Assembly (NCBI GenBank): GCA_020310875.1 | Contig: MU260053.1 | Coordinates: 91,001 to 155,000, forward strand | Direction: 5' to 3' | From: Ceratopteris richardii | Lineage: Eukaryota; Streptophyta; Polypodiopsida; Polypodiales; Pteridaceae | Length of the DNA: 64,000 nucleotides | Shown here: piece by piece, positions 1 through 11,889 of the stretch | How positions within the stretch are numbered: position 1 is the first letter of the stretch | Layout of the letters: the number at the start of each line of letters is the position of its first letter | The notes under the pieces: model-generated | What the model saw: the letters and a program-made list of their open reading frames with translations, nothing else | The model's database searches: none | Told to the model about the DNA's origin: nothing | Translations under genes and position numbers: made by a program

Positions 1-960
1 GATGGTAAACTAAAAGTCTTCTTGTTGATGACACTACTCGACTCATGGGAGGCATTGGTTGTCTTATTTTCTAGTGACCTCAATCTTATATTTGATGGTG
101 TTAGGGGTTCCATACTTAATGAAAAGGTAAGGAGGAAAGCAAGTGAAGAGGGAAGTGGTGCAATCAATATGGGAAGAGTGGTAGTGACACATGAATAGAA
201 GTAAGAGCAAAGGTAAAGGAGACAATAAAAGGCCACAAGAAACGTGATTGGAGGTGCTACAAAGAAGAGCTTGTAAGGAAGAAGAACATATGTGATAAAA
301 AGAAGAAGGAGAACAAGCAGATACACATGATAGCTCCAAGGAAATGAAAAAGGTCAATGTGGCTTCTGGAATGGTGATTGAGGAGCTCTCATATGTGTAC
401 ATGATGCTTCTCATATTGTTCATGCTCAGAGTGTGCATATCACCTGGAGTGATCTAACTGACAATTGTGAATGATGCATTTTTTTAGACATGGATTATTG
501 ATTCAAGTGCATCATTCCATGTGCTCCTATAAAGGAGTGTTTCTTCACATCTTATGTAGGAAATCATGGAAATGTATATATTGAGACAATCATGCGTGTT
601 CCATTGAGGGTATTGGTATGGTGCATCTTTTAGTGGATGGCACTAATGAGCTTATCTTGCGTGATGTAAGATATGTACTTGGCATCAAAAAGAACCTTCT
701 CTCTCTGGTCAAATGGATATGCATGGATATAGTACTCTCTTTGAAAGAGGATCATGTAAACTCATTAAAGGCTTTAGGCTAATTATAACGGGCATGAAAA
801 GGGGAATCTTTATTGCTTTGCATGGAGAGGACATTTTGGGCAAATTTATTGCTTTGGCTTAGATTAGCTCCCATATGGACTTATGGCATAAACGACTAGG
901 TCACATGAGCCAAAAGGATCTTTATAAATTGTCTACATGGAACAAATTGGATGCGAGGGG
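1..960 (+). mobile_element. Ty1/copia fragment (gag end, protease, GAG-pre-integrase)
   Basis: The left edge cuts into a copia polyprotein. The first bases read as the end of a UBN2-type gag domain (LLMTLLDSWEALVV). Around 490 comes the retropepsin start WIIDSSASFHVL, a relative of the copia WIIDSGAS signature. Around 660-700 LRDVRYVLGIKKNLLSL matches the usual copia protease tail. At 875-930 LWHKRLGHMSQKDLYKLS is the GAG-pre-integrase domain. No integrase or LTR follows, so this is a truncated, broken fossil. It may lie in an upstream intron of the NTAQ1 gene whose last exons start at 2489. The family assignment is secure; the right boundary is approximate. Confidence 0.85.
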
Positions 961-2488
961 CACAAGCTTGACTTTTGTAATAATTTTCAATATAGCATGC
1001 AACTCCCCCCCCCCCCCTTCTCTCTCACGCGAGAACACACGCACACATTTTTCACATTTGAAGTTTCAATAAGCACATTAAAAGGTTGAAGCTCATAGTA
1101 AAATTGATTTTGCACACAACTTTTGTCACAATCTCATGCATGGAATGAGACATGATGACTCAATCTTTCTCTTATGTGTATCCTATGTGGAAGAAATAAG
1201 AGTCAATGGACTCACTAATGTGCTCAAGACTCCAAGAGTGCAATGTCGCATGAAGGCTCACAATTTAAGCCTTAGTCTAGATGCTGTTAAGTAATAATAG
1301 TGCAAATATGCAAGGCGAGTGCTCACTACTTAGGTAATAACTATGAGCCTATAGTTACTCCCAATCCACGAATGTACTCAATGGCAGCTGCATTCAATAG
1401 AATGAATGGCTGAAATATATGTCACACAGGCTCAAATGTGCTGGCAGCTACACAGGATAGAAGGAATGGCTGAAATAGGTGTTACATGAGCTTGTTAGAG
1501 TGACCTACAGATGCACTTGTAAGCTGATGATCATGTATGTAAGGTTCTTGCAGCTGCATGCAAGCATGAAAAGGTTCAAGGGCTGCAATCAGTTTGCAAG
1601 AACTCAGGATATGCAGGACTGCAGCATATGCAAGGTCAGTGCAATAAGAAATCAGGTATGAAAATCAAAATACCTAGGAACCAACTGACTATGAACTGGA
1701 ATGAACTGAATGTAAGGTTCTGTGAGGAACCAAACCATATGAAGTGAATCTAAAAATGCTTCTGGTTTGCGAACTGCTCTTACCTACTTCCAACAATAAT
1801 CTATAAGATAGTGGCTACTTCAACCAAGCTTTGCTTCTTTACTGCCTAGTTTGATGCCGGCTAAATTGCATCGCAACATACTTGAACAGAAAATTTGTTT
1901 GGACCAGGAATGGTTGGAATTGTCATTGTGTACTTATGTGCACTTGAGCATTTTTAATGTTTGTGCAGGAACATGCTTATGCGCTTTGAAACAGATATGC
2001 ATCCTTTGACCTTATGACCAAAGTGTAAATATTTTGTGAGTCCTTGCTTTCTTAATGTTTGTGTACTGTGAATTGCCAATGTCTTTTGTCCAGTTCTTAA
2101 ATTTAGCATGTTGTACTTCATCAAGCTTGTAGTTTTTCTCACAAAGATTGAGTTAACATGTATGTGATTTTCGTTTGTTTATTTTTGTCATATGTCAGCT
2201 GTGCTTATATCTCAGCTCTTTCAAGAATTTAGAAAACATTTTTTGGAATACCTTTACACTGATCATTTATCAATTGCTTATGAACCTTCTGTTTGGTTGT
2301 GCTTTATGTATTAGCTACTTTCAAGAGCTTAAAAAGGAATCTCCTTAGCCTATCTTTCTATTCTGATTGTGTGTAGTTTGCTTGTTTTTTTGGGCCGGTG
2401 GTAAATGTTTTCTTATACGTATTCAATCTTATTAACACATTCAAAGTTACGGTACTCTCCAGTATTTGAGTGAAAGCATTGAATGCAG
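961..2488. other. Non-coding stretch, probable intron of NTAQ1
   Basis: No convincing coding sequence is seen on either strand. It contains a run of about 13 C near 1005-1017 and a diverged 60-bp tandem duplication (listed separately). Since the exon at 2489 opens with a splice acceptor and lacks the N-terminal half of its protein, this stretch most likely belongs to the preceding intron. The upstream exons would then lie outside the window, to the left of the copia fragment. Confidence 0.4.
1383..1500. repeat. Two-copy 60-bp tandem duplication
   Basis: The segment beginning TGGCAGCTGCATTCAATAGA is followed exactly 60 bases later by TGGCAGCTACACAGGATAGA. Both continue with AATGGCTGAAATA and end near GAGCT/GGCT. 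The copies differ at roughly one base in five, so the duplication is old. Confidence 0.75.
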
Positions 2489-2613
2489 GCTTTACAGAGT
2501 AGTGGCGGGTCCATTGTTTCTTAAAAAATTCGCATCTGACAGAAGACACATGAAAACAGCAGAAGGGTCATGGATAAAGCAACCCCCACCATATGCATGC
2601 ATTTGTGCTCAGG
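2489..2613 (+). CDS. NTAQ1: Protein N-terminal glutamine amidohydrolase, penultimate exon
   Basis: Protein N-terminal glutamine amidohydrolase converts an N-terminal Gln to Glu, the tertiary-destabilising step of the Arg/N-degron pathway, in the cytosol and nucleus. This exon encodes about 41 residues including FLKKFASDRRHMK and WIKQPPPYACI. These match the conserved C-terminal half of the family (FASDR-HMK followed by a PPPPY-like stretch). It opens after a TGCAG acceptor in codon phase 2 and ends at CAG-G before a GTCAGT donor at 2614; the phase fits the next exon exactly. The Cys-His-Asp catalytic triad of the family lies in upstream exons not present here. Reading is open through the exon. 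Identification is from remembered family sequence, not a search. Confidence 0.85.
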
Positions 2614-2682
2614 GTCAGTCTTTTAAATCACTCCACCTAATCGGGGTTTGGCCTTTTACTGAATGAGTCATTACGTGTGCAG

Positions 2683-2861
2683 ATGGAAGCACACATAACC
2701 TGGAGGAATACGTGAGAATGTCAAAAGAGACAGTGATGTTGAATAGGGCTTCATATGAAGAACTATCTAATCTTGAACCCTATGGAGCAGTATTCACACA
2801 CAAAAGTTTAGAGGATTTTTTTGGGGCTCGCACATCCATTGAAAATCTTTTTAAGATATAA
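2683..2861 (+). CDS. NTAQ1: Protein N-terminal glutamine amidohydrolase, last exon
   Basis: The exon starts after a GTGTGCAG acceptor at 2682 and completes the split codon to give Asp in the family motif QDGSTHNLEEYVRMS. It runs through LEPYGAVFTHKSLEDFFG, the conserved C-terminal segment (human family members have a comparable GWGAVYTL...F stretch), to a TAA stop at 2859-2861. It gives 59 complete codons. The intron between the two exons is only 69 bp. Together the two exons supply about 101 of the usual 205-230 residues. With no stop or frame change in either exon, the gene could be functional if its 5' exons survive to the left of the window. Confidence 0.85.
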
Positions 2862-2983
2862 ATAAAAAGAAACTTGTTTCCATGCAAGCTGGTTATGTAT
2901 AACAGCTTTTTTCCATATTTCCATTGCTGATTCACCTGTTTGCGAACGATTTCATTTTTCATGAAAAGAATTTCCTATGCGCT

Positions 2984-3056
2984 AAAAAGCAAGGCATAAA
3001 ATATGTCTCTGACTATGCTACATTTATTCAGAGAGATATTTTATGCCTTGCTTTTT
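2984..3056. repeat. 29-bp near-perfect inverted repeat (hairpin)
   Basis: The left arm 2984-3012 (AAAAAGCAAGGCATAAAATA...) pairs with the right arm 3028-3056 with a single mismatch across 29 bp, around a 15-base loop. It lies about 120 bp past the NTAQ1 stop codon, so it may be inside that gene's 3' UTR. It could be a small MITE-like remnant or a foldback RNA; no target-site duplication is obvious. Confidence 0.8.
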
Positions 3057-3059
3057 TAC

Positions 3060-5387
3060 TGTAAAAGGATGGTGGAACTGTATACGATTCTTTTATGTAG
3101 TCTATCTCAAATTATTTTTGTGATTTTGCATTTTCTTTGTTTCAAATGTAGGACCACAAAATGATCTTGAGAGTATTGTTAATGGGATCATGGTGATGCT
3201 TATACAGATAATAAGCACATCTGGCTGTAATAACAGTAGAGACAATCATGGTTACCTTGTCTTATGATTGCTTTTTCCTTTGATTTAGTATTAAGTTTTG
3301 TCTCGTAATTGCATCATACTCTGATTTATTATCAAGTTTGAATGAGCATCAACCCCACGTAGCCTTATGATATGAGATATAATTAAGACAAAATCATAAT
3401 GTACATCCTACCGAGTATGATTAAGCACAATCAATTAAGAAAAGTATGCCTAGATGAATTGTCCTCATAGTCCACAACACTTGAGGTTTATTGAAATCTC
3501 ATTATTTTCTTATCATATGGATAAAAGGTGGACTGTCATTAGTTGGCCATAGAGAATTCCGTGTCATATTTACATGTAATTCTCACTTAAAATGGAATGT
3601 GATGATGATTGGACTTGCCACCGAATCATTTTTTTGCAATGAAAGAAAATGATGGAGATCTTGCAAGGAGGGGCCATGATTGTGATTACAAGTTGAAGAA
3701 TGAGGTGATGATGATCCCTCACCTAGGTTTCAAAATCTGATTAAAAGATTGCTGCTCAACATGATACAAGATGATTTACACAAATCAAGATTGTGGGCAT
3801 GGATATGAGACTAACGTTGAACTAGAAAAGTTTATTGGCCTTGCATAACTTTGATGCAAGTACAAAAAAGTGGTGTAGAAGATGATAAGATTGGTGTGGC
3901 TAACATGGTTACTTGATTACATGACTAAATAAGAATACTCCAAAGGCGAGCTGGATTGTCTGCATGCTCTTGTGCTCCAATCTCAAGCAGTGGTGTTGGA
4001 AAGATTAAAGAGCCTTATGGAGTGCTCCTTATATATGTAAGCAAGGGTGGCCTAATGTGGTGTCCATTTAAGGCAAAAAATGAATAAACATGATCTAAAA
4101 GAGTTGCAACACAAAGCAATAATGATATAGATTTTAATCTTGCTGCTAGATGTAACGACATGGTGCTTTTAAGGAAAATATATACACAAGGTCCTCGGAT
4201 ACAGATAAATAGATCACACAATGTGGAATATTTTGCACAACATAGTTGAACAAAACTAAGTATGCAAAAATGATGCTTACAAAAACTCCATGAACACATC
4301 TCATATAATATTTGAAAATTTTGTACAATATGTAGACTCAATAGGTCAAAGTTATGCTGAAATCTCTCCAAAGTAGATGTAAAAATTGAATTTCAACATC
4401 TTATAGTAGATAGGGCATATAGCTGAATTATGTCCTCCAATATGGTTGAGAAGCGAGTGCAGATCATGAGAGCAGGTAAAAGTTAAGGTTAAATGGCTCA
4501 TGTAGACATTGAGACCTTCTCCAAAACACCCTTTGAAGTTGGACTAGTTAGTACCCTCAATGAAGAGCCAGAAAACAAGTTCCCAAAGGACAACTAGCTT
4601 AGGGATAGATTGCATTTAGGAACTTCAAGCAATTGTTACTTTTAGAAAAAAAAGTGTAGGACTTATTTTAGGATGACTTTTTCAATCAAATAACGCTTTT
4701 CATTGTGCTAAGTTCAATAAAGCACAGAATAGGAAACTCTTTTGTTTTACAAGGTAACGAATCCCTAATTACCCAATTATTTGGAAAAATTTCATGGGCT
4801 AATATAGATCAAGCATGGTCAATCCAAAATGAATAGGGTCATTTTTTATTGTCTTTATTGATATATTCATCTAGGTCACCTTGCCAAACTCTTGAGAACT
4901 GTGCTTCAACAATACTATTAGTCGATACCAAATAGAGTACACCAAGAAATTTCTCCAAGCTATGTAAAAAATCACGTACATTGGCTCTCTATACAAAAAG
5001 ACAAAAGAGGAAGACTAGCATAGAATGTTCTTGAGCTAATAACCTTACGGTGAAAACAAAATTCATGAGCATTACATTTTAAGAGAAAATATATGAGGAA
5101 TGGAAGGTGCATGTATGGATATTCCAAGTTTTCGGTTAAGATAAAAAACCCAAACCACTATCCCCTTTAGTCAAAACTTAGGGCATGATGAGGGGACTAC
5201 AACAACCATGTGGTTATTAGACATATAAAGCTTCATTTCTTCCATCCCAAGCATTATATAAATTCGTCAAGGGATTACGAACAAATGCATCCACTAGGAC
5301 CAAAGAAGATATCAAGATTTCATAGTTGAGTACTTCTAAATATATTGCACATGGATCACTTTTACACGACTCTCTAGCTGAGAAACA
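3060..5387. other. No gene recognised
   Basis: AT-rich sequence without a convincing coding frame, retroelement motif or RNA gene. Short open frames on the minus strand near 4015-4371 have no family resemblance and no codon pattern distinguishing them from chance. The 3' UTR of NTAQ1 presumably ends in the first few hundred bases. Confidence 0.5.
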
Positions 5388-5419
5388 TAATAGATAGATA
5401 GATAGATAGACATACAAAC

Positions 5420-5450
<31 letters not shown>

Positions 5451-6070
5451 GAGATAGGTAGAGAGATAGATAGATAGATAGATAGATAGACAAACAAACA
5501 AATAGACAGATTGACAAATAGATAGATAGAGAGATAGATAGATAGAGAGACAGATAGATAGAGAGATAAGATAAGATAGATAAGATGAGATGAGATGAGA
5601 TTGAGATAGATAGAAAGATAGACAGATAGACAAATAGACAGAGGGATAAGACGAGATAGATAGATTGATAGATAGATGGATGAGATGAGAAGAGATGAGA
5701 GGAGAGGAGAGGAGAGGAGAGGGGAGATTAGAGGAGATCAAATAAGAGGAGATTAGATCAATTCAGATTAGAGGAGATCAAATTAGATCAAAGGAGATGA
5801 GATCAGATCAATAGATAAGATTGATAGATAGATAGATATAGATAAATGGATGGATGGGTGGATGGATAGATAGATAAATAGATATATAGATGGATAGACA
5901 TCGATACATAGACATACAAATAGATAGATAGATGAAAAATGGGATGAATGGATAGATGGATGGATCAACCGATCAATCAATCGATTGATGTATAGATATA
6001 TAGATGGATAGATGGACATGAGGATACATGGATCCATAGATAGATGGCTGGTTGGCTGGATGGATGGCTA
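5388..6070. repeat. Imperfect (GATA)n / (GGATG)n / (GGAGA)n microsatellite block
   Basis: About 300 bp of GATA/GACA tetranucleotides (5388-5690) grade into GGAGA repeats (5695-5730) and a GATTAGAGGAGATCA-like 20-mer repeat (5725-5810). Renewed GATA and GGATG repeats follow (5815-6070). Long open frames on both strands here are artefacts of the repeat period. Confidence 0.95.
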
Positions 6071-6075
6071 GATGG

Positions 6076-6230
6076 ACACACACACATTGCACACACACAC
6101 ATACACACATGTTGCATGCATGCATACATACATACATACATACATACACACACACACATACATACATACATACATACATATATACATACATACATACATA
6201 CATACATACATACATACATACACACATACA
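6076..6230. repeat. (CA)n and (CATA)n microsatellite
   Basis: ACACAC dinucleotides are followed by CATACATACATA tetranucleotides, ending exactly where the copia A LTR starts (TGTTGAGATA at 6231). The element appears to have inserted into, or at the edge of, the microsatellite. Confidence 0.95.
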
Positions 6231-6604
6231 TGTTGAGATATCAAGCTCAACATGTAATGATCCACGATGACATATTACTTTTTCATTTCTTTGACATGTA
6301 TAGTGGTCATGACAACATATGTCAGGGACACATCATTGAGCTTTACTAGATTTATCTATTGAGAGTGATAGCACATTTGTTTCTTGCGAGCTCACTCATT
6401 CACGGACATTAGGAATTTCCTTATGTACTGTTCTTTATATATTGCACTAGTTGTATTGTTGTTTTAGGTCATTCTTGTATATTCCTTTTAGGTAATATAA
6501 GAACAAGAAGAAGATCATTCTTCCTTGCCTCAATGTGTGTGTGCTCCTCTTTGAGTGTTAGAGTGTGTGAGTGAGCTCTCTTCCTTATCTCCTTCCTCGT
6601 GACA
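6231..6604 (+). repeat. 5' LTR of copia A
   Basis: The segment starts TGTTGAGATATC and ends CTCGTGACA. It is followed at once by TGGTGTAAGAGC, close to the copia primer-binding consensus TGGTATCAGAGC (initiator tRNA-Met). The length of 374 bp is ordinary for copia. No second copy was found downstream, so the LTR call rests on the TG...CA ends, the PBS and the gag that follows. Confidence 0.75.
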
Positions 6605-9260
6605 TGGTGTAAGAGCTAGTGTGGCTGAAAAGAGCTCGTGGAGAACGTTGACAGTGAAGAGTGCATGAGGAGGCATGGAGAAAGCATGATTCACAAATGG
6701 CATTAGATTGCTAGGAAAACTGTGACTTGGGCTACATTCGAAAACACTCAAATATTTGAGATCCAAAATTTTAAGGGATTTAGTGTACGGTTGATGCACG
6801 AAAACTGTGTTTTTCTGAGATCAAATGATCACGTCACAGTGTGATAGTATTTAAGTAGAGGTACTGCTTCTAGTGTTTTTGTGGTGTTGCAAACAACTGC
6901 AAAAATGGCAAGTCTAGATGGAATGAGTCTAGTTATGAGTGATAAGCTTGAGAAGAATGACTTCCATGCTTGGAGATTTAGAATGACAAATTTCCTGATA
7001 CAGACACGAAAATTGCAACTCAAGAACGAGCTGCATATACTAGAGAAAAAGGGCATGTCGGCAAGTGACAACACATTGAAAATCAAAAGCATATGTGAGT
7101 CACTTGCATCTATTGGCGTGAATGTAGGTGATGATGATAAGATGGAAGTGTGCCTTCGTGGTTTAGGAGCTACATATAAGTAGTTCAAAACTTCTATTTA
7201 GACCAGGGAAAATATTCTGAATTTTGTTGATATGTTATCCATGCTGATTATTGAAGAAAAGAATCTTAGTGAAGATGCAAACACCCAAGGAAAACCTAGT
7301 TCTGAATAGGTATTCTAATCTCCCAAAGGAAGAGGTAGAGATAGAGGTTTTGGAAGTGGAAGAGGAAACAGTAACCAAGATCGAGGTCAACATCAGAATC
7401 ATGAAGGAAGTAGAGGACAGTTTCGAGGCAGGGGAGCCAAAGAGGTAGGAGAAATTTCGAAAAAAATGATTTAGGTAATGATAGTATGCTGGAATTGTGG
7501 TAATCCTGGACACTTTGAACGTAATTCCAAGTTGAAGAATCAAAATAACATAAAGAAGAAAAACAATTATGCATGCACAAGTGAAGATTCTGAGAAGCTG
7601 TTCATGGTCCAACATCACATGATGAATACGATGTCTTCTGATGTTTCAAAATCAAATGGTAATGTTTGGTATGTTGATTCAAGTGCTTCAAATCACATGA
7701 CTAATCTTGTAGAATGGTTTAGTAGTTTATAGAAATTGCCAGTTCCTGGATATGTTGAAATAGACGATGAAACATCACATCCTATCGAGCATACAGAAAA
7801 CGTATCACTATCTATGGAGGATGAGAATGTAAAACATCTTGTTGATGTGCTACATGTTCCAAATATAACAAAGCATCTGGTATGTGTTGGATAAATGGTT
7901 GACTAGGGATTACAAGTCAGGTTCAATGCTGATAGGTTATATGTAGAGGAGTACAAACAAGATGAAAGATTGATTGCCAAAGGAAACAAAGTGGGCAGGA
8001 TGTTCACCTTAAATGTGAGAATTCCTGAAATGAATGCAACCATGTTTGCAACCGGTGAAGGAGTTATCGCTGATATAGAGATCTGGCACAAACAAATTGG
8101 GCATGCAAATTTGCTGAGGCTGAAATTGATGCAGTCAAAGGAGATTGTCAATGGACTACCAAATTTCAAGGTTGTAGAGATGCAGTCAATTTGGTAAATA
8201 GTCAGGAGCATCATTTTCACATGAAAAGCATGTTAGTGAGAATGTGCTAGAAATAGTACATATAGATGTTTGGGATCCTACAAAGATCACATATATGGGT
8301 GGTTTCAGGTTTTATGTTACTGTCATTGATGATCATACATGAAAAGTTTTGGGCAAATTTCATGAAAGAGAAGAGTGAGGTTCACTCACTTTTAGAATTT
8401 TAAGGCTATGGTGGAAAAGCAGACAAGAGACTATATTCAGACATTAAGATCTGATGGAGGAGATGAATATATGTCAAATGAGTTCAATAGCTTTCTAAAA
8501 AGTCATGGAATTCGATGATAGTTTTGATGCAGGTACACACCACAACATAATGGCGTTGGTGAATGCAAAAATAGACATATTGCAAAAATAGCAACAGCCT
8601 TGATGGCTAAGAAGAGTATGCCTCGTTATTGGGCTGAAACTATGCACATTGTTGTATACATCATGAACAGAACTCTGATTGCTATTGGACATCAAGTTAC
8701 ACTTGAAGATAAGTTTAGAGGTAAAAAGCCGAACTTATCACATATGAAAGTATTTGGTTGTATTGCATATGTACATTTTTCTAAATGAGTTGAGGATGAA
8801 GCTTGATCCAGAAGCAGAAAAATGTATCTTCATTGGATACTCCCTTGAGAAAAAGGGATATAAATGTTATAACGCACTCATACGAGAGGTGAAGGTAAGC
8901 AAAGATATGGTGTGCGATGAAATGTCAAGCTTTTCGAGATGCGAAAGGAGGACTTGATCTTGACTCCAATGACAAAGGAAATGATGAAAAATCAAGTGCA
9001 GAATCTCAAGTTTTGAGTGGACTTGATGCGTCACCAAGCATTAGTTCCAACTCAAATCCATGGAGTGGAAGATTGCATGGAAATCTCAGTCGAATAAATT
9101 CATCAACTACATCAAAGAAAGGTAAAGAAAAGCTTTCTACTGGTAGACTTAAAACATCTATAGGTTTGGAAGACATTGATGGAGATTCAAGCGGTTTCAA
9201 AAAGAGCCTTGATGAGGAACTTGGATTGCCCTCTGTGAAGACTCCATGATTAAGAAAGGC
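6231..9260 (+). mobile_element. Ty1/copia element A (5' part, broken)
   Basis: Parts in order: 5' LTR; primer-binding site at 6605; gag from ATG 6904 (MASLDGMSLVMSDKLEKNDF, UBN2-like); a glycine/arginine-rich stretch near 7340-7440; zinc knuckle CWNCGNPGHFER near 7484; protease WYVDSSASNHMTN near 7667; GAG-pre-integrase IWHKQIGHANLLRLK near 8080; integrase core 8240-8800; and the Ser/Lys-rich linker that precedes RT (8917-9249). No reverse transcriptase or 3' LTR is seen, so the element is truncated on the right. The coding frames are broken in about ten places; it is a fossil. Confidence 0.85.
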
Positions 9261-9412
9261 GCATGTAGATGATACAAGGAGAAGTGATCCAAGACATTGA
9301 TGGAGATTCAAGCGGTTCAAAAAAGAGCCTTGATGAGGAATTTGGATTGCCCTCTGTGAAGACTCCATGATTAAGAAAGGTGCATGTAGATGATACAAGG
9401 AGAAGTGATACA
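9171..9412. repeat. 121-bp tandem duplication
   Basis: AGACATTGATGGAGATTCAA at 9171 recurs at 9292 and the following 121 bases match almost exactly (about five differences). It lies at the right end of copia A, in the linker after integrase. The high similarity means the duplication is younger than the decay of the host element. Confidence 0.9.
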
Positions 9413-10489
9413 AGGTGTCGGTGAGAAGGAGCTCAATCGGGTGGATCAACTCCGGTTGCCGGTGTTCCAAGTGATGGTGCATGCAGAATGCTTCTACAAA
9501 GCTCAAGTGACACGTGTTAACACATTCGTTAGAAAAAGTTATGCTTTGAAGCAGACTATTAGTGATAACTTTTATGCATGCATTTACATTCCTCTCATCA
9601 TGTTGTATCATGGACCTCAATTTCTGTGACGAAGTGGAATTCCCTTGTTGTGTAAACAAGACTTAAAGGCAACTAACAATCTTAAAGCTTGGATCATCTA
9701 TCAAGGTAATTCATTGATGTACCATTATCTTCACAAAGTGGATGTTTGAAAATTATTCTTTTAAAATAAAGCTTTGAGTTTCAAAACTAAAACCTTTCAT
9801 AAGGCATTTTTGCAACAGTGAAATAATGAAGTTTTCAATCTTTTCAATTTCACTTGAGTGGAGCATGAGATTTATGAGTGATGAAAGTAAGTATTTCATA
9901 TCAATCAATGCTTTGTTTTGACACTCGAATCTTCATATCAGTGCACTTTCTCAACATCAATCATTTAGCAATGTAGTCATTTAGCACCATAATGTTGTCG
10001 ATGTAAGGTTCTTATGATACCATCAACATCATGCATGTAGATTTCGTTACTCGAAATGGAGGAAACACAGTTTTAATACACATCGATGCTGTTGGATTTC
10101 AAAAAAATAGGAATAGGCTCAGCATACATTCGAAGTGAAAATTTAGCGAGGAATAGCAAAAGTATTGGATGCAATTTTATTTTTATGAAACAAACTTGAA
10201 TGCAATGTTTTAATTCATCAACAATATGGATTTTCTAACGTTTCAAGCTCCTAGACAAGTTTGCAGCAAAGTCAAACAAAACATATCGTAAAATTTGCAC
10301 ACAAGTCATACAATACCATGATCTATGTTTAAAACACTTCATCAAAAGATCAGTTCAGACAGCAGGTATGTGTAGACCTTTCGTGATTGCTTGCAATGGG
10401 AATGTTTATTGCTAGAAAATTGACAAAAAGTATGTCTGTCATATTCATAACTTCATATGAAACGAGCGTTCATCCTTGAACTCCTCATA
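9413..10489. other. No gene recognised
   Basis: No coding frame, LTR or RNA gene can be supported here. The sequence directly follows the truncated end of copia A. Confidence 0.5.
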
Positions 10490-11400
10490 CATCACACGCT
10501 ATGCCGATCCTTTAATACTCCTCTGTTTCACTCGCAATGTCTCGTTCAACTGAATATTTCTTGGACGCTTTGACACAAATTTGCTGGCAGTGTAACTTTG
10601 GAATATGTCAAAACTACAATCTTCATCAAATAAAGATCCAAAAATCAAGCATAAATCTTTACATGCGCAAGATTTTGACTTCGACAATCCAAGTTAATCA
10701 AAACAATGCCAACCTTGAAAATCACACTGATTGAAGAATGCTATTCAAAATCAGAAAATGAATTAGATTCTCCAAAACTTCCGTCAGTGCTCTTTGATTC
10801 CAAAGAGAAATCCATAATCACATTTTAAATGGCATAATTGTCATGAAACACTGTTTTGTAATCTTGCGTTAATTTTGTGTTGTTGTAAAACTTTATCTCG
10901 CAATCTATATGATTCCAGCAATGTGCATGATATGTAATCGAATCTCTGAGTCAACATCGATAAAAATATTGTTTAAATGCACACGAGGAATTCCTTCCCA
11001 TATGAGGAGATCATGAAGAAAATACTATTTTGGATTAACTCCGGTTAAAATAGAAATTCATGGAATATTAAGAGGTAAATGGAGAGAGAAAAGGAGAAAT
11101 ATAGATGTATCATAATGCAAAGCTCATATCCGAAATACTTATATAGAAACATAGAATCATATCTGTGGAGTTTTTGCTCAATAAGGTCCAAGTTCTCATT
11201 AGTGCACTGTTCATATGCGTCCACCTTAAACTTCTTCACCAGTTCACTCTTTGATAATTCTGCAAAACGCCTTCTGCACTTCACAGATAACGCTCTTCAA
11301 GTTTCGAAGAAGAAAACGATCAGTTTCCCCTTCAGCTGTGAGGCCTCCAAACTTTATCACTTTGTTGAATGATCCTATCGTAGCTCAACAACAATTCCTC
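10490..11400 (-). pseudogene. Possible coding relic of unknown family
   Basis: Several short minus-strand segments have the composition of real protein and little low-complexity character. Near 11350-11290 is FGGLTAEGETDRFLLRNLKS. At 11284-11150 is RRFAELSKSELVKKFKVDAY followed by an acidic helical stretch. Near 10820-10745 is MDFSLESKSTDGSFGES. Around 10630-10505 is KFVSKRPRNIQLNETLRVKQ. They are collinear but in different frames, so they may be exons or a decayed open frame. No family is recognised, and it could also be a piece of an unfamiliar transposon. Confidence 0.2.
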
Positions 11401-11889
11401 CTCCTCTGTCTACATGGATCTATGAAGCTAAGAAGAACAACTAGGAGAAACACGATTGGGAGTTGCGCCATGGATCGATGCAGCTAAGAAGAGACAAAAA
11501 GCCTACTTTGATATGCACGTCAAGAATAAGGGATTGAAAGCAGGAGACTTATACTTGGTGCATACTCTAAAGCAACATGCAAGGAAACTAGAGAAGTATG
11601 GCTATGGGCCAATGATAATTAACAGAATATCAACCAGTGGAGCAATCGAGCTAACCACCCTTGAGGTTAATGTATTACCAAGCTATATTTGTGGGTGTAG
11701 AGTGAAATTGTATCAAGAAACCGAAGAAATGCTCAGTCGACTCAACAATACAAAGAAACATAAGGAAAATGAGAGACGAATTTGAGAAGAAGCACAAGCA
11801 GAAGCCCTAGAATGTATACAACGAATGAAATTGAGGAGATAGAGTCAAGATCAACCTAGGTTAGATGCTCATGAAGATCCTAGATATCC

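Noticed and set aside
5217-6270. Long open frames on both strands over the GATA/CATA tracts
   Set aside because: Products are monotonous Ser-Ile-Tyr-Leu or Val-Cys-Met-Tyr repeats in every frame; they follow from the tetranucleotide period and are not genes.
9006-9659. 217-residue minus-strand open frame
   Set aside because: It lies antisense to the copia A linker and across the 121-bp duplication, with no domain; it is a shadow frame.
6231-9700. A complete copia A with 3' LTR
   Set aside because: No second copy of the 6231-6604 sequence, RT or RNase H was found downstream; only the 5' part is supported.
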